Source: a virus
Strand: one strand, 5' to 3'
DNA length: 30,789 nucleotides
Virus record (IMG/VR): IMGVR_UViG_3300030333_004689
Coordinates: 1 to 30,789 of that record
Shown: piece by piece, positions 1 through 8,219 of the stretch
How the letters are laid out: the number at the start of each line of letters is the position of its first letter
Numbering within the stretch: position 1 is the stretch's first letter
Translations under genes and position numbers: made by a program
Notes under the pieces: generated by a model
Told to the model about the DNA's origin: nothing
Databases searched by the model: none
The model's input: only the letters and a program-made list of their open reading frames with translations

Positions 1-12
1 ACTTTCCCCGTC
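1..12. other. Left genome end, candidate cos sequence
   Basis: The first 12 bases, ACTTTCCCCGTC, are repeated exactly at 30777-30788, one base from the other end. A 12-base repeat is too short to be a usual assembly overlap. It is what results when 5' cohesive ends of a linear cos phage are filled in; lambda has a 12-nt overhang. The gpA-type terminase genes start 72 bp away, as in lambda. The next bases differ (T here, G at the right end), so the exact overhang length is uncertain. Confidence 0.5.
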
Positions 13-83
13 TCCCGTTATGTTTGTAGCTATACCGCTTTGCATAGGGCTTACACATCAAAAGCTATAAACCCCTGTTTTTA

Positions 84-464
84 ATGACTATTACAGAATT
101 AGCCAATATTACAGGATTTTGCCGCCAAGCTATAAAAACTAGGGTAGTACGGTTTGAATTGGGCAAAAACTGGCGCCCTAAAGATTTATTAGATTTAAAG
201 CCTTTAGATGACGCGCATAAAAGCAAAAAAAGCCTAGAAGAAGCTAGAACAGAATTAGCAATAGAAGACACCAGGCTAAAAAGATTGGCAGCCGAAAAGC
301 TAGAAGGTCAATTAGCTGACGTTGCAGAAATTGAAGAAGTGACTAACGAGCTATTTGAAAGCATAGCCGCAGTTATTAAATCATCAGAATTAAGCGACGA
401 AAAAAAAGAAGACATTTTTACAGCTATACAAGATTTAGGAAAAACCTGGAGGGTTAGCAAATGA
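84..464 (+). CDS. Terminase small subunit, Nu1-like
   Basis: A 126-residue protein that probably recognises the cos region and brings in the large subunit. Residues 1-35 form a short helix-turn-helix-like segment (ITELANITGFCRQAIKTRV) of the Nu1 winged-helix type. Residues 45-90 are charged and helical, as expected for oligomerisation. It is the first gene from the left end and overlaps the large subunit gene (ATGA), exactly as Nu1 precedes A in lambda. No Shine-Dalgarno precedes the ATG; the upstream stretch is CCCCTGTTTTTA. The family call rests mainly on position and HTH character. Confidence 0.75.
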   Translation: MTITELANITGFCRQAIKTRVVRFELGKNWRPKDLLDLKPLDDAHKSKKSLEEARTELAIEDTRLKRLAAEKLEGQLADVAEIEEVTNELFESIAAVIKSSELSDEKKEDIFTAIQDLGKTWRVSK

Positions 465-2368
465 GTTTAGCCGGTTTAGATAATTACATAGCTAGTAATA
501 AAAAAACTATAGAAAAGGTTTTTAATTTTAAACCTTCATTAACAGCAAGCCAATGGGCTGCCAAAATTAGAAGAATGGACGGGGGCCGCCGTTATCATTT
601 TAACTTTGCGCCGTACCAGCGCGAAATGATTGAAACACCTTTTAAAAAAGATGTACAAATGACGGTTTTCCAAATGGCTAGCCGGTTAGGTAAAACTGAA
701 ACGGTAATGAATTTAATTGGCCATTCTATAGATGAACAGCCCAGGCGCATTTTAGTTTTATACCCTACAACTAGCCAGGCGGAAAAATGGTCTAAAGAAA
801 CATTAGAAAAAGAATTGTTTGAAAGTACCCCTAATTTGCAATGGTTGGTTAGAGGTGGGCGCCGCAATTCAAACAACACTATTTTACACAAGTTATTTCC
901 AGGTGGTTTAATTAACATATTTGGAGGCAATGCACCTGGAGAAATGCGACGGGCTAAAGGAAACCTTTTATTTGCTGATGAGGTAGACAGCTTGCAAACA
1001 AGCAACACCGACGAAGGTGACCAGCTAGAAATATTTTGGATGCGTGGCAGCGAATATGCTGACGCCGTACGAATTGCGGCAAGTTATCCAAGTGTTGAGG
1101 GGCAAAGCAGAATAGCGGCTCTAATGGAAAAAAGCGATTTTAGAAAATGGTTCACTCCATGCCCAAAGTGTAGCGAATACATTGTAATGGAGCGCGGCCA
1201 CGTAAAGCACCCAAAAGACAAACCAGAAAAAGCTGTTGTTGAATGCCCAGAATGCGCCAAAACATTTAACGACAAGCAACGCCGGGAAAGTGTTAAACAA
1301 GGGGAATGGCGAGCTACGCGCAAATTTAACGGGGTTGCTGGGTTTTGGGCTAATGGTATGATTTCGCCGCACCCAAAACAAAAAGGTTTTAAAAGTCATT
1401 TGCATTGGGTTGCAGACCAAACGCTAAAAATTGACACCGCTGACAATCCAGAACGCGCCAAGCACGTATTTACAAACACATTTGATGCGTTGCCATATAA
1501 GCCAGAAGTGATTGAAGCACCAAGCGCCCATATACTTTTAGAGCGCCGCGAAGATTACAAACCATACCACAAGTTACCAGAAGAAGTTTTAATTTTAACG
1601 GCTGGCGTTGACATACAAAAAAGATGGATAGAGGCCGCAGTATGGGGCTGGGGCGAAGGTAAACAAAGCTGGTTACTTGAACATAAAAAGATTAGCGGCG
1701 CACCTGACGACCCAGGAACATGGAACGCGCTAGAAAGTTTTTTAGCCAGTTGCAGATACAAGCACCCGTTAGGCGTTGAATTAGCTTTATTTGAACCTGG
1801 CAGCCGCGTATTTGTAGATTCGGGCCATTGGTCTAACCATGTATTGCCCTGGACGTTTTCAAAGCAAAGCATGGGCGTTTACGCCTGTCATGGTTTGCCG
1901 TCGATTAATGCGCCAATATTGGGCAAGCCTAGAATAGCAGCAAACCCAAAAGCAAGGGTGTACCCATTAGGCGTTAACCAGGCAAAAGATATAATTTACT
2001 CACGGCTGGCCCTAGACTGGCCAGAAGGGGGCGACCAGTTCCCGGCTGGGTTTGTTCATTTTAATGATGTTGCCACGGTTGATTTTATGGAGGGGTTAAC
2101 CTGTGAGTATGGAAAACACGAAATATACAGGGGCGAAATATTTACTAGGTATATTTGCCCTAGTGGAAAACGTAACGAACCATTAGACACGTATGTTTAT
2201 GCTTTAGCGGCTGCCATAGACATTAACCCTAATTTTGAACGCATTAGGGAAAACATGAGCAAGAAAGGCGGCAAGCCTGTAAATAAAGAAAAGAAAGCAG
2301 CACCACCCAGGCCAATACAAAAAAGGCGGCGAGTTAGAAAAAACTTTATTGGAGGGTTTAAAACTTAA
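461..2368 (+). CDS. Terminase large subunit, lambda gpA family
   Basis: A 635-residue packaging motor: an N-terminal ATPase translocates DNA into the prohead and a C-terminal nuclease cuts the cos ends. The ATPase has a deviant Walker A (SRLGKTE, residues 74-80) and a Walker B (LLFADEVDSL, about 168-177). A zinc-ribbon-like pair, CPKC (about 234) and CPEC (about 261), follows. The nuclease begins near AGVDIQKRW (about 380-388), whose Asp probably binds metal. The C-terminus is Lys/Arg-rich. Length matches lambda gpA (641 residues). The start has one of the few good ribosome binding sites here: GGAGGG at 448-453, 7 nt before the ATG. gpA-type terminases make cohesive ends, in agreement with the terminal 12-bp repeat. 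Confidence 0.95.
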   Translation: MSLAGLDNYIASNKKTIEKVFNFKPSLTASQWAAKIRRMDGGRRYHFNFAPYQREMIETPFKKDVQMTVFQMASRLGKTETVMNLIGHSIDEQPRRILVLYPTTSQAEKWSKETLEKELFESTPNLQWLVRGGRRNSNNTILHKLFPGGLINIFGGNAPGEMRRAKGNLLFADEVDSLQTSNTDEGDQLEIFWMRGSEYADAVRIAASYPSVEGQSRIAALMEKSDFRKWFTPCPKCSEYIVMERGHVKHPKDKPEKAVVECPECAKTFNDKQRRESVKQGEWRATRKFNGVAGFWANGMISPHPKQKGFKSHLHWVADQTLKIDTADNPERAKHVFTNTFDALPYKPEVIEAPSAHILLERREDYKPYHKLPEEVLILTAGVDIQKRWIEAAVWGWGEGKQSWLLEHKKISGAPDDPGTWNALESFLASCRYKHPLGVELALFEPGSRVFVDSGHWSNHVLPWTFSKQSMGVYACHGLPSINAPILGKPRIAANPKARVYPLGVNQAKDIIYSRLALDWPEGGDQFPAGFVHFNDVATVDFMEGLTCEYGKHEIYRGEIFTRYICPSGKRNEPLDTYVYALAAAIDINPNFERIRENMSKKGGKPVNKEKKAAPPRPIQKRRRVRKNFIGGFKT

Positions 2369-2749
2369 ATGGCTTTTAGTAATTTTCTGGCAACGCTAGA
2401 AGACGAATTAACGCCAGAACAGCGGTTGCATTTAAATATTTTAATACAAGCTCGAGAAGATTGGGCAACGGCTAGAGCATTAGAATACATTGACGCTAAT
2501 GGTTATGTAGACCCGACAGCATTTAGGTACAAAGGTAGAGGGTTTAAACTTGTTGGTGGTTTTAGTATTCCAATGACGCCAAAAGATTTGCACGATTTGG
2601 CGAAATATTGGCGCAGTAAAGTGCCGTTAATATCTATAAATTATTTAGATATTCCTGATATGGAGCCACAAGATTTTTTAAATAAATTAAATGAAAGTGT
2701 AAAAACGCGAGAAAGTAAGCCCTCTAAAATGCCATTAGATACATTATGA
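2369..2749 (+). CDS. Hypothetical protein after terminase
   Basis: A 126-residue soluble protein I do not recognise. It starts directly after the terminase stop (TAA-ATG) and overlaps the next start by 4 bp (ATGA), so it is translated in the same operon. It has an acidic N-terminal helix (residues 5-40), a Lys/Gly-rich middle (YKGRGFKLVGGF) and a polar tail. No catalytic motif or membrane segment is visible. Its place suggests a packaging or head accessory role, but that is only positional. Confidence 0.7.
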   Translation: MAFSNFLATLEDELTPEQRLHLNILIQAREDWATARALEYIDANGYVDPTAFRYKGRGFKLVGGFSIPMTPKDLHDLAKYWRSKVPLISINYLDIPDMEPQDFLNKLNESVKTRESKPSKMPLDTL

Positions 2750-3027
2750 AAAAAGCAACAATAGACATGGACGCAACAGCTACCATTAGGCGCAGCCCAG
2801 AAGCGCGGCCTGGTACATTGACGACATACACAGCATTAAGGGAATTGGCAACTGAAGCCGGTGGCTGTGATTTTACAACTAAAGCCAATGAAATTAGTAA
2901 ACGGTCTTTATTGTCAGACAGTGCAACAACAACAGCATTAAACTTTTTAGAGCGGCGGCGATTAATTGACCGATATAAAACGCCAGGGGGTATTAGAGTA
3001 AGATTATTAAAAGTAGCTAGAAGCTAA
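2746..3027 (+). CDS. Small winged-helix-like DNA-binding protein
   Basis: A 93-residue basic protein. Residues 25-93 read as a winged helix of the replication-initiator or MarR type: a helix (TLTTYTALRELATEAGG), a turn and recognition helix (SKRSLLSDSATTTALNFLERRRLI), then a wing (RYKTPGGIRVRLLKV). The pattern 'L..S.S....L..LE.R.LI.R.' is typical of phage wHTH proteins. It overlaps the preceding gene by 4 bp and ends convergently with the leftward XRE gene, the two stop codons overlapping. Target and role unknown; it might regulate late genes. Confidence 0.7.
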   Translation: MKKATIDMDATATIRRSPEARPGTLTTYTALRELATEAGGCDFTTKANEISKRSLLSDSATTTALNFLERRRLIDRYKTPGGIRVRLLKVARS

Positions 3028-3224
3028 CTACGTTTTTTAATTTTTTTTAACCTAGCTAATACGCCTTCTTGTGTGACATCAAAAGGCTCAACAGTGCCAT
3101 GTTCCCAATTCCACAGAACGCGTTGCGAAATTGGTTTGTTGTCATTTTCAAAAACAGAAGCTAGTTCTGGCTGTGTGAGTCCTAGGCGCTCACGTTCTTT
3201 TTTTAGTTTTTCTGCAAAGGTCAT
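3024..3224 (-). CDS. XRE/Cro-type helix-turn-helix regulator
   Basis: A 66-residue single-domain DNA-binding protein. The HTH runs over residues 5-50: KLKKERERLGLTQPELASVF is the classic HTH_3 pattern (R..LGLTQ.ELA), followed by ISQRVLWNWEHGTVEP, the usual recognition helix and W-E-x-G motif. There is no dimerisation or protease domain, so it is Cro-like rather than CI-like. It is the second gene of a leftward pair inside the rightward packaging module. Likely targets are the ACTCGCA-type sites upstream of its own operon (3517-3562) and at 23206-23224; that link is inference. Confidence 0.85.
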   Translation of the reverse strand: MTFAEKLKKERERLGLTQPELASVFENDNKPISQRVLWNWEHGTVEPFDVTQEGVLARLKKIKKRS

Positions 3225-3234
3225 AAATTTTTAA

Positions 3235-3504
3235 TTATTTGTTAAGCTGTGCGCGTTTAAGCGCAGCAGCGTAAAAAGGTGATGTTTCAAAAAGGTTAAT
3301 TTTAGAAGTTTCAAAATAATCTGTATTAACTTCTGTATTGTTAACAGCGTCAGCAAATATTGCCTTTAGGTTTGCTGTTAAATCTTTAGCGTAAATGGTT
3401 ACACAATTACGGCCGTCAGTTCTGCCGTTAATGCTGTAAAATACACGAGCTTTTTTTGTGCCGTTTGTTACGTTGTGTTTATTAAAAGTAATTTTGTTTT
3501 GCAT
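3235..3504 (-). CDS. Conserved phage hypothetical (YAKD family-like)
   Basis: An 89-residue protein starting from ATG at 3504, nine bases beyond an operator-like site. The core (ARVFYSINGRTDGRNCVTIYAKD, shown only in part as NGRTDGRNCVTIYAKD) and the 'TDYFE..K..LFE.SP.YAAAL.RA' tail resemble an uncharacterised protein common in temperate phages. I know no function for that family. It is the first gene of a two-gene leftward operon, 10 bp upstream of the XRE gene. The order (small protein, then XRE) resembles HigBA toxin-antitoxin pairs, but the sequence lacks RelE-type features. Confidence 0.75.
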   Translation of the reverse strand: MQNKITFNKHNVTNGTKKARVFYSINGRTDGRNCVTIYAKDLTANLKAIFADAVNNTEVNTDYFETSKINLFETSPFYAAALKRAQLNK

Positions 3505-3516
3505 ATCTATAGAGTA

Positions 3517-3562
3517 GCAGAAAGTGCGAGTAATGCAAATAAAAAAGATGCAGAAAGTGCGA
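3517..3562. promoter_or_regulatory. Twin operator-like sites upstream of XRE operon
   Basis: GCAGAAAGTGCGA occurs twice, at 3517-3529 and 3550-3562, 33 bp apart (about three helical turns). On the minus strand the nearer copy reads ACTCGCACTTTCTGC, then TCTATAGAT, then the ATG at 3504. The same geometry (17-bp site, 9 nt, ATG) occurs at 23207-23223 before the early gene starting at 23197. Probably operators, with the nearer one overlapping the promoter. Confidence 0.6.
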
Positions 3563-3594
3563 TTTTTTTTTAAGGTTAAAAAACCCTTGTTTTA

Positions 3595-3628
3595 TTGACC
3601 TATTCCCAATGATTTAAATGATTAAATT
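3595..3628 (+). promoter_or_regulatory. Candidate late promoter, copy 1
   Basis: TTGACCTATTCCCA (3595-3608), then 14 bp, then TAAATT (3623-3628), six bases before the GTG at 3635. The 14-mer is identical to those at 5600 and 13451. It sits just after the leftward XRE operon, where rightward transcription of the structural genes would have to restart. If TAAATT is a -10 element, the mRNA would be almost leaderless. Confidence 0.6.
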
Positions 3629-3634
3629 CTTTAG

Positions 3635-4180
3635 GTGGCTGACACTTCACCTAAATCTGAAATTTTCGCTGGCGATAGCTTAACCTGGACTAGTTCATTT
3701 CCTGACTATCTAGCTAATGCGTCATGGGTTGCAAATATAACTTTTCAAAAGCCAGGCGAAACACCTTTAAACATTACAGCAACGGCAAGCGGTGAAAATC
3801 ACAGTTTTGTCGCAACGGCTGAACAAACAGCATTATTACAAGCTGGCACATGGACCTGGGGCATTAGGGTTACTAAAACAACAACGGCCAAGGTGGTACA
3901 AATTGGCGAAATGCTTGTAAGACCTAACCCGGCAGCCGTTGAAGAAGAAACACACAACGAAAAGTGTTTAAGATTGTTGCAAGCAGCAATAGAAAATCGG
4001 CTCGTAGATGTACAAGAAAGCATTTCTATACTTGGCCAGGACATTACCAAAGTGCCAGCGGCACAATTAGACATAATGCTAAACCGTTATCAAATAAGAG
4101 TTAACCAAGAGCGCCGCGAGTTTAACAGATTAACAACAGGCAACAGAAGACGCCGCAGTAGAATTTACTTAACAGGATAA
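3635..4180 (+). CDS. Head-tail joining protein, gpW-like position
   Basis: A 181-residue protein from a GTG start; the Met-containing product would begin MADTSPKSEIFAGDS. The first 110 residues are a predicted beta domain (GDSLTWTSSFPDY, QAGTWTWGIRVT). The last 70 are helical and basic (CLRLLQAAIENRL, LNRYQIRVNQERREFNR), like gpW-type head-tail joiners, which lie between terminase and portal in lambda. It overlaps the portal start by one base (TAATG). The gpW call is by position plus the helical C-terminus; the beta domain is an addition to gpW (68 residues in lambda). The GTG is chosen because the promoter-like motif lies 27 nt upstream. Confidence 0.6.
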   Translation: MADTSPKSEIFAGDSLTWTSSFPDYLANASWVANITFQKPGETPLNITATASGENHSFVATAEQTALLQAGTWTWGIRVTKTTTAKVVQIGEMLVRPNPAAVEEETHNEKCLRLLQAAIENRLVDVQESISILGQDITKVPAAQLDIMLNRYQIRVNQERREFNRLTTGNRRRRSRIYLTG

Positions 4181-5649
4181 TGGCAAAATATTTCTTTGAC
4201 TCAAAAAGTGGCAAAATGAAATTAAGAAGTTCTTTTAAGGAACGTTCTTATAGTGCTGTTATTAATAACCAATTTCAAGAAGGTTGGACAGCACCACTAA
4301 CAAACGCACATAGTGAATTAAGGGGCGGCGCCCAAAGGTTAAGAAATATGGCGCGTGACCTTGAAAGGTCTAACAGTTACGCTACCAGGTTTTTAAATGA
4401 ATGGACGACTAACATAATTGGCACGGGTTTTACTTTTCAGTCGTTAGCCTTAAACCGCCAGGGACGCGAAGACATCCAGGCAAGGCAAATAATAGAAGAC
4501 GCCTGGAACGATTGGAAGAAAGCAAGAAACTGCACAGCTTCGGGTGATATGCCCTACAATGAATTTAAGGCATTGAGTGAACGAGCTTGTGCCAGGGATG
4601 GCGGCGTACTAATTCAAAAAATAAAAGGGTACGAAGGCAATGGCTATAATTTTGCATTAAACATTTTAGAAATTGACCGACTAGACCATGATTATAACAC
4701 CAAAGACAACGGCGACGGTAACCGCGTTGTTATGGGTAAAGAGATAGACCAGTACGGCAAGGCTGTGGCCTACCATTTACTTGGTGACCATCCTGGCGAC
4801 ACTTACACAAGAACAGGCAAAAAACGCACTAGAGTACCAGCAGACCAAATTATACACAGGTATTACAGAAAAAGACCGGAAAGCGTACACGGGGAAAGTT
4901 TAATGGTTTGCGCTATAACGGGGTTAAGGCATTTAGAAAAGTATGAAGAAGCCGAGCAAATAGCCGCTAGAATTTCGGCAAGCTCAACGGTGGCTATAGA
5001 GCGCGATTTATCAACGCCCTATCATGGTGACGAATACAGCGACCAAGAATTAACACCTGGCGGCAAATGGGAATTAGAGCCAGGCGAAAAAGCAACGTTA
5101 TTAAACCCAACGCACCCTAATAGTAATTATGACGGGTTTAGAGGTGGTGTATTAAAAGGCGTAGCTAGTGGCCTGTTAATGTCATACCCAACACTAGCCC
5201 AAGATTTTGGCGGTGTTAGCTATTCAAGTTTGCGAGAAAGTAAACTAAACATAAAAGCACTAACTCAAGTTTACAGGCAGCTAAATATAGAAAACGAAGA
5301 AGAGCATATTTTTCGCGCCTGGTTAGGCACAGCATTAAGAACAAGAGTAATTAATTTACCGGCTGTTAATTTTGAAAACTTTGCCAGGGGTAACTTTACA
5401 GGAAAGGGCCACGAATGGGTTGACCCATTAAAAGATGTTAACGGCCTAGAAAAAGAATTAAGTTTAGGCGCCACAAGTTTAAGCCGCGCAGTAAAGGAAA
5501 GGCTAGGCGTTAGCCTCGATGTTATTATAGCAGAAAGAAAACGCGACATTGAGGCATTTGAAAAGGCTGGGTTGCCTGTACCAGAAGCGCTTAGAAATGT
5601 TGACCTATTCCCAACACCAGAAAATGAGATTGTAGTAGATAATGAGTGA
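4180..5649 (+). CDS. Portal protein, lambda gpB family
   Basis: A 489-residue portal: twelve copies form the DNA channel at one capsid vertex and dock terminase and neck. Recognisable family segments are NAHSELRGGAQRLRNMARDLER near residue 45, the NSYATRFLNEWTTNIIG helix after it, and EIDRLDHDYN near 165. Later come HRYYRKRPESVHGESLM (about 225-240) and SYPTLAQDFGGVSYSSLRE (about 335-355). Length fits the family (about 480-530 residues). Its 3' end contains copy 2 of the promoter-like motif, and it overlaps the capsid gene by 8 bp. Confidence 0.92.
   Translation: MAKYFFDSKSGKMKLRSSFKERSYSAVINNQFQEGWTAPLTNAHSELRGGAQRLRNMARDLERSNSYATRFLNEWTTNIIGTGFTFQSLALNRQGREDIQARQIIEDAWNDWKKARNCTASGDMPYNEFKALSERACARDGGVLIQKIKGYEGNGYNFALNILEIDRLDHDYNTKDNGDGNRVVMGKEIDQYGKAVAYHLLGDHPGDTYTRTGKKRTRVPADQIIHRYYRKRPESVHGESLMVCAITGLRHLEKYEEAEQIAARISASSTVAIERDLSTPYHGDEYSDQELTPGGKWELEPGEKATLLNPTHPNSNYDGFRGGVLKGVASGLLMSYPTLAQDFGGVSYSSLRESKLNIKALTQVYRQLNIENEEEHIFRAWLGTALRTRVINLPAVNFENFARGNFTGKGHEWVDPLKDVNGLEKELSLGATSLSRAVKERLGVSLDVIIAERKRDIEAFEKAGLPVPEALRNVDLFPTPENEIVVDNE
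5600..5633 (+). promoter_or_regulatory. Candidate late promoter, copy 2 (inside portal gene)
   Basis: An exact TTGACCTATTCCCA at 5600-5613 lies inside the portal gene (encoding D-L-F-P), 28 nt before the ATG of the protease-capsid fusion. The hexamer 14 bp downstream is GATTGT, a poorer -10 than at the other copies. It may boost capsid expression or be partly a coding coincidence. Confidence 0.45.
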
Positions 5650-7618
5650 ACAAACAGGCTATAGAACGTTTAGAGTAGATGCTGGAAGCCGTGAATATGG
5701 AGGCATTCCACGAGGCATTTTAACAACAGAACAGCCTGTAGAAATGTTTGACTGGTCTAGAGGTGATTACGTGCCAGAAGTGCTTTTAATGTCAGGTATG
5801 AAATTAAGAGGTAAAAGCATTAAACTTTTAGACACTCATAACACAGACAGCGTAAAGGATGTTTTAGGCACATTTACGAACATACAAATACACGAAGCTG
5901 GTAAAAGAGATGTGCCCTATAATTTTGCAGACGGGCAAATAGAAATTAGCAAAGCTGAACCAGAAGTAGAAACAAAAGTAGTTGAAGGACATATTAATGA
6001 AATGTCTGTTGGTTATAGATATAGCGACGAAAAGACCGAGTATTTAGAAGAAGACGAAACAAAGGTTATAAACGGGCAAAAGTTTACAGGGCCACTAAAT
6101 ATTAGAACAGAATGGTATGCCCAAGAAGCTAGCCTGGTGCCATTAGGTGCAGACGACCAGGCGCAAATTAGAGGCTTTAACAATTTTGCAGAAGCCAGAA
6201 AAAAGATTTCACGCAATGACGAAAGCGAACCAAGCAACGAGGACAGTTTGACCACTGACCAAGTACCAGCCCATGACACGGCAGAAGCAGAAGTTAGCCC
6301 AGAAATAGCGGAGAAAACCCAAAATAAACAAAACAACATTAAACCATTAGATAACGTGGAAAATAACGAAAATAATAATGGCGAAAAGTTGCAAGCTGAA
6401 GCAATCCAGAAAGGTGTAAAAGCCGGTCAGGAAGCATTCGACAAAAGAGCAGACGCCATCTTAGCCTTAGGCGAAGAAGTTGGCGACGCGAATTGGGGGC
6501 TTTCCCAGCTTCGCAGCGGCAAAAGTGTCGAGGAAGTACAGCGCGCAGCAATCGCAAAATTGAAGGAAGCCAACGCTAATGTTGGTTATAAACAAGAAGA
6601 AGAAGTTGGTCTTTCCAAAAAGGAAAAGAAAAGATATTCTCTTAGTGGTGCATTATTGGCACTAGCTGAAGGACGCAAGCCAGAAGGTTTGGAAGGTGAA
6701 GTTTCAGATTTCATTAGTGAAAGATGTGACCGCCGCCCAGACGGGTTTTTCGTAGCGCCAGAAGCTCTTAGAGGAGATTCACAGCGTAACTTAGTAGCTG
6801 GAACAGCTACAGACGGGGACGAATTAGTAGAAAACGAATTAAGAAGCGGCGAGTTTATCGACGTTCTTAGGCCTAACATGGTTTCAGCCCAGGCTGGAAT
6901 TCGTATTCTAAACGGCCTAGTTGGTGACGTTGTTATTCCTAGGAAAACAGCAGCTTCAGAAGCATCATTTAAAACTGAGGTTGCAACCTTTACAGAGAGC
7001 GAACCACAGTTTGACACTATCACATTGTCACCTAATCACTTAGGTTGCTTTACTGATGTGTCTAAGCAGTTGCTTCATCAGGGTTTACCTGACGTTGATG
7101 CATTAATTCGTGACGACCTTAACCAAGCTATTGCCGTAGGTCTTGATAAAGCAGTGTTCCAGGGAAGTGGCTCTGGCGAGCCTCAAGGAATTGACGGCGC
7201 TACAGGCGTAACTACTTCAACAATTAGTTCAGCAGCGGCACCAGCTAAAGCTGAAATCTTCGAGTTTATTGAAGATGTTGACACTGGTAACGCATTAGGT
7301 GGTGCTTTGAGTTGGGTAACTACCCCAGCACTTGCGTCATATTTGAAGCAAACACAAATAGACTCATCAACTGGTAAATATTACTGGGATATGGCAAGCG
7401 ACACCATACTAGGTTACCGCGCTTACAGCACTTCTCAGGCCGCATCAAATGATATATTCTTTGGAAACTTTAACGATTATATTCTTGGAGTGTTCGACGG
7501 TATAGACATCGTTGCGGATATTTACACAGGTGCTAAAACCAGAACAGTTACATACGTTGTTAACGTAATGGCTGACGGCGACGTTAGACGCGGCGCTTCA
7601 TTCTGTACTAACGCCTAA
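5642..7618 (+). CDS. Prohead protease-major capsid protein fusion (HK97 type)
   Basis: A 658-residue fusion. Residues 1-185 are an HK97-type prohead protease (S78/U35 family): the catalytic His is in LLDTHN (H66), the Ser in EMSVGYR (S122), and EASLVPLGAD (about 160-170) is the typical C-terminal motif. Residues 190-380 are acidic, low-complexity and helical, like a scaffold or delta domain (the NNENNNGEKLQAEA region). Residues 385-658 are the HK97-fold capsid protein (LRSGEFIDVLRP, IPRKTAASEASF, SPNHLGCFTDVSKQLLHQ, VFQGSGSGEPQGI). The protease should cut itself and the scaffold away after prohead assembly. No internal stop or frameshift separates the parts. Confidence 0.92.
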   Translation: MSEQTGYRTFRVDAGSREYGGIPRGILTTEQPVEMFDWSRGDYVPEVLLMSGMKLRGKSIKLLDTHNTDSVKDVLGTFTNIQIHEAGKRDVPYNFADGQIEISKAEPEVETKVVEGHINEMSVGYRYSDEKTEYLEEDETKVINGQKFTGPLNIRTEWYAQEASLVPLGADDQAQIRGFNNFAEARKKISRNDESEPSNEDSLTTDQVPAHDTAEAEVSPEIAEKTQNKQNNIKPLDNVENNENNNGEKLQAEAIQKGVKAGQEAFDKRADAILALGEEVGDANWGLSQLRSGKSVEEVQRAAIAKLKEANANVGYKQEEEVGLSKKEKKRYSLSGALLALAEGRKPEGLEGEVSDFISERCDRRPDGFFVAPEALRGDSQRNLVAGTATDGDELVENELRSGEFIDVLRPNMVSAQAGIRILNGLVGDVVIPRKTAASEASFKTEVATFTESEPQFDTITLSPNHLGCFTDVSKQLLHQGLPDVDALIRDDLNQAIAVGLDKAVFQGSGSGEPQGIDGATGVTTSTISSAAAPAKAEIFEFIEDVDTGNALGGALSWVTTPALASYLKQTQIDSSTGKYYWDMASDTILGYRAYSTSQAASNDIFFGNFNDYILGVFDGIDIVADIYTGAKTRTVTYVVNVMADGDVRRGASFCTNA

Positions 7619-7637
7619 TTAAATATTGTTAGTAATG

Positions 7638-7663
7638 CCCTGGTAGGGTCAAACCTACCAGGG
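7638..7663 (+). terminator. Hairpin after capsid gene
   Basis: A perfect 10-bp stem, CCCTGGTAGG / CCTACCAGGG, with loop GTCAAA, 20 bp after the capsid stop. The following bases (TTAACACATT) are not a clean T tract. It may be a partial terminator that lowers downstream transcription, or a stabiliser of the 3' end of the capsid mRNA. Confidence 0.55.
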
Positions 7664-7680
7664 TTAACACATTAAAAAAC

Positions 7681-7899
7681 ATGCCAAGCATTAGAAACAA
7701 GCCACCAGAAAAAACTATTGAGGTTGAAATTATAAAAGGTTGCATAGCCAACGGCGAAAGAACGCCCGTCGGTGCTGTAATTATGGTTTCACCATCAGAA
7801 GCTAATATTTTACTAGGTTCAAGTCTTGCTGTACCAGCAAAGAAAAAGCCAAAGAAAAAAGCAGCTAAAGCTAAACCTGTTGTTGACGCACAGCGCTAA
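7681..7899 (+). CDS. Small basic protein after capsid
   Basis: A 72-residue protein. Residues 10-50 look like a small beta domain (KTIEVEIIKGCIANGERTPVG, then VIMVSPSEANILLGSSLA). The last 20 residues are a Lys/Ala-rich tail (KKKPKKKAAKAKP) that could touch DNA. The 'G..v.VG..V.vs..eA..Li..g.A' pattern is common in small phage head proteins beside capsid genes. Starts 62 bp after the capsid stop, just past the hairpin. Head-associated role inferred from position. Confidence 0.65.
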   Translation: MPSIRNKPPEKTIEVEIIKGCIANGERTPVGAVIMVSPSEANILLGSSLAVPAKKKPKKKAAKAKPVVDAQR

Positions 7900-7901
7900 A
7901 A

Positions 7902-8216
7902 GTGACTGGTACACTGTTAGAACATTTAGTAAAAACTCAGTTTGATTTTGCGCTAAGAAATGGCGCAGCAGATTTTACTATTAACGGCAAAACAGTAAAA
8001 GCGCTTTTAGTTGAAGCGCCAGTTACAGAAAGCAGTTCAAGACGAGGCCGCCAACGTGGTACAAGACGCGCCATTGTTGGAGTGTTAAAAAAAGATATTG
8101 GCATTTTACCAGTACCAGGCACACCAACAAAATTAGACGACTGGCAATGCGTTGTTAGCGAAGAAGGCATAGAAGAAGAGCCGTTTGCTTTACGTATATT
8201 TTTAAGAAGCCCTTAA
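7902..8216 (+). CDS. Putative head-tail completion protein
   Basis: A 104-residue protein from GTG, 2 bp after the previous stop. Mostly beta, with a basic loop (SSSRRGRQRGTRRAIVG). Size, fold impression and place (after capsid, before tail terminator) match gpFII-like stopper proteins that close the portal and bind the tail. No sequence motif is decisive. Confidence 0.5.
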   Translation: MTGTLLEHLVKTQFDFALRNGAADFTINGKTVKALLVEAPVTESSSRRGRQRGTRRAIVGVLKKDIGILPVPGTPTKLDDWQCVVSEEGIEEEPFALRIFLRSP

Positions 8217-8219
8217 TAT

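Noticed and set aside
3024-3504. HigBA-type toxin-antitoxin pair
   Set aside because: The order fits, but the 89-residue protein resembles a conserved phage family (RTDGR...YAKD) rather than a RelE-type toxin.
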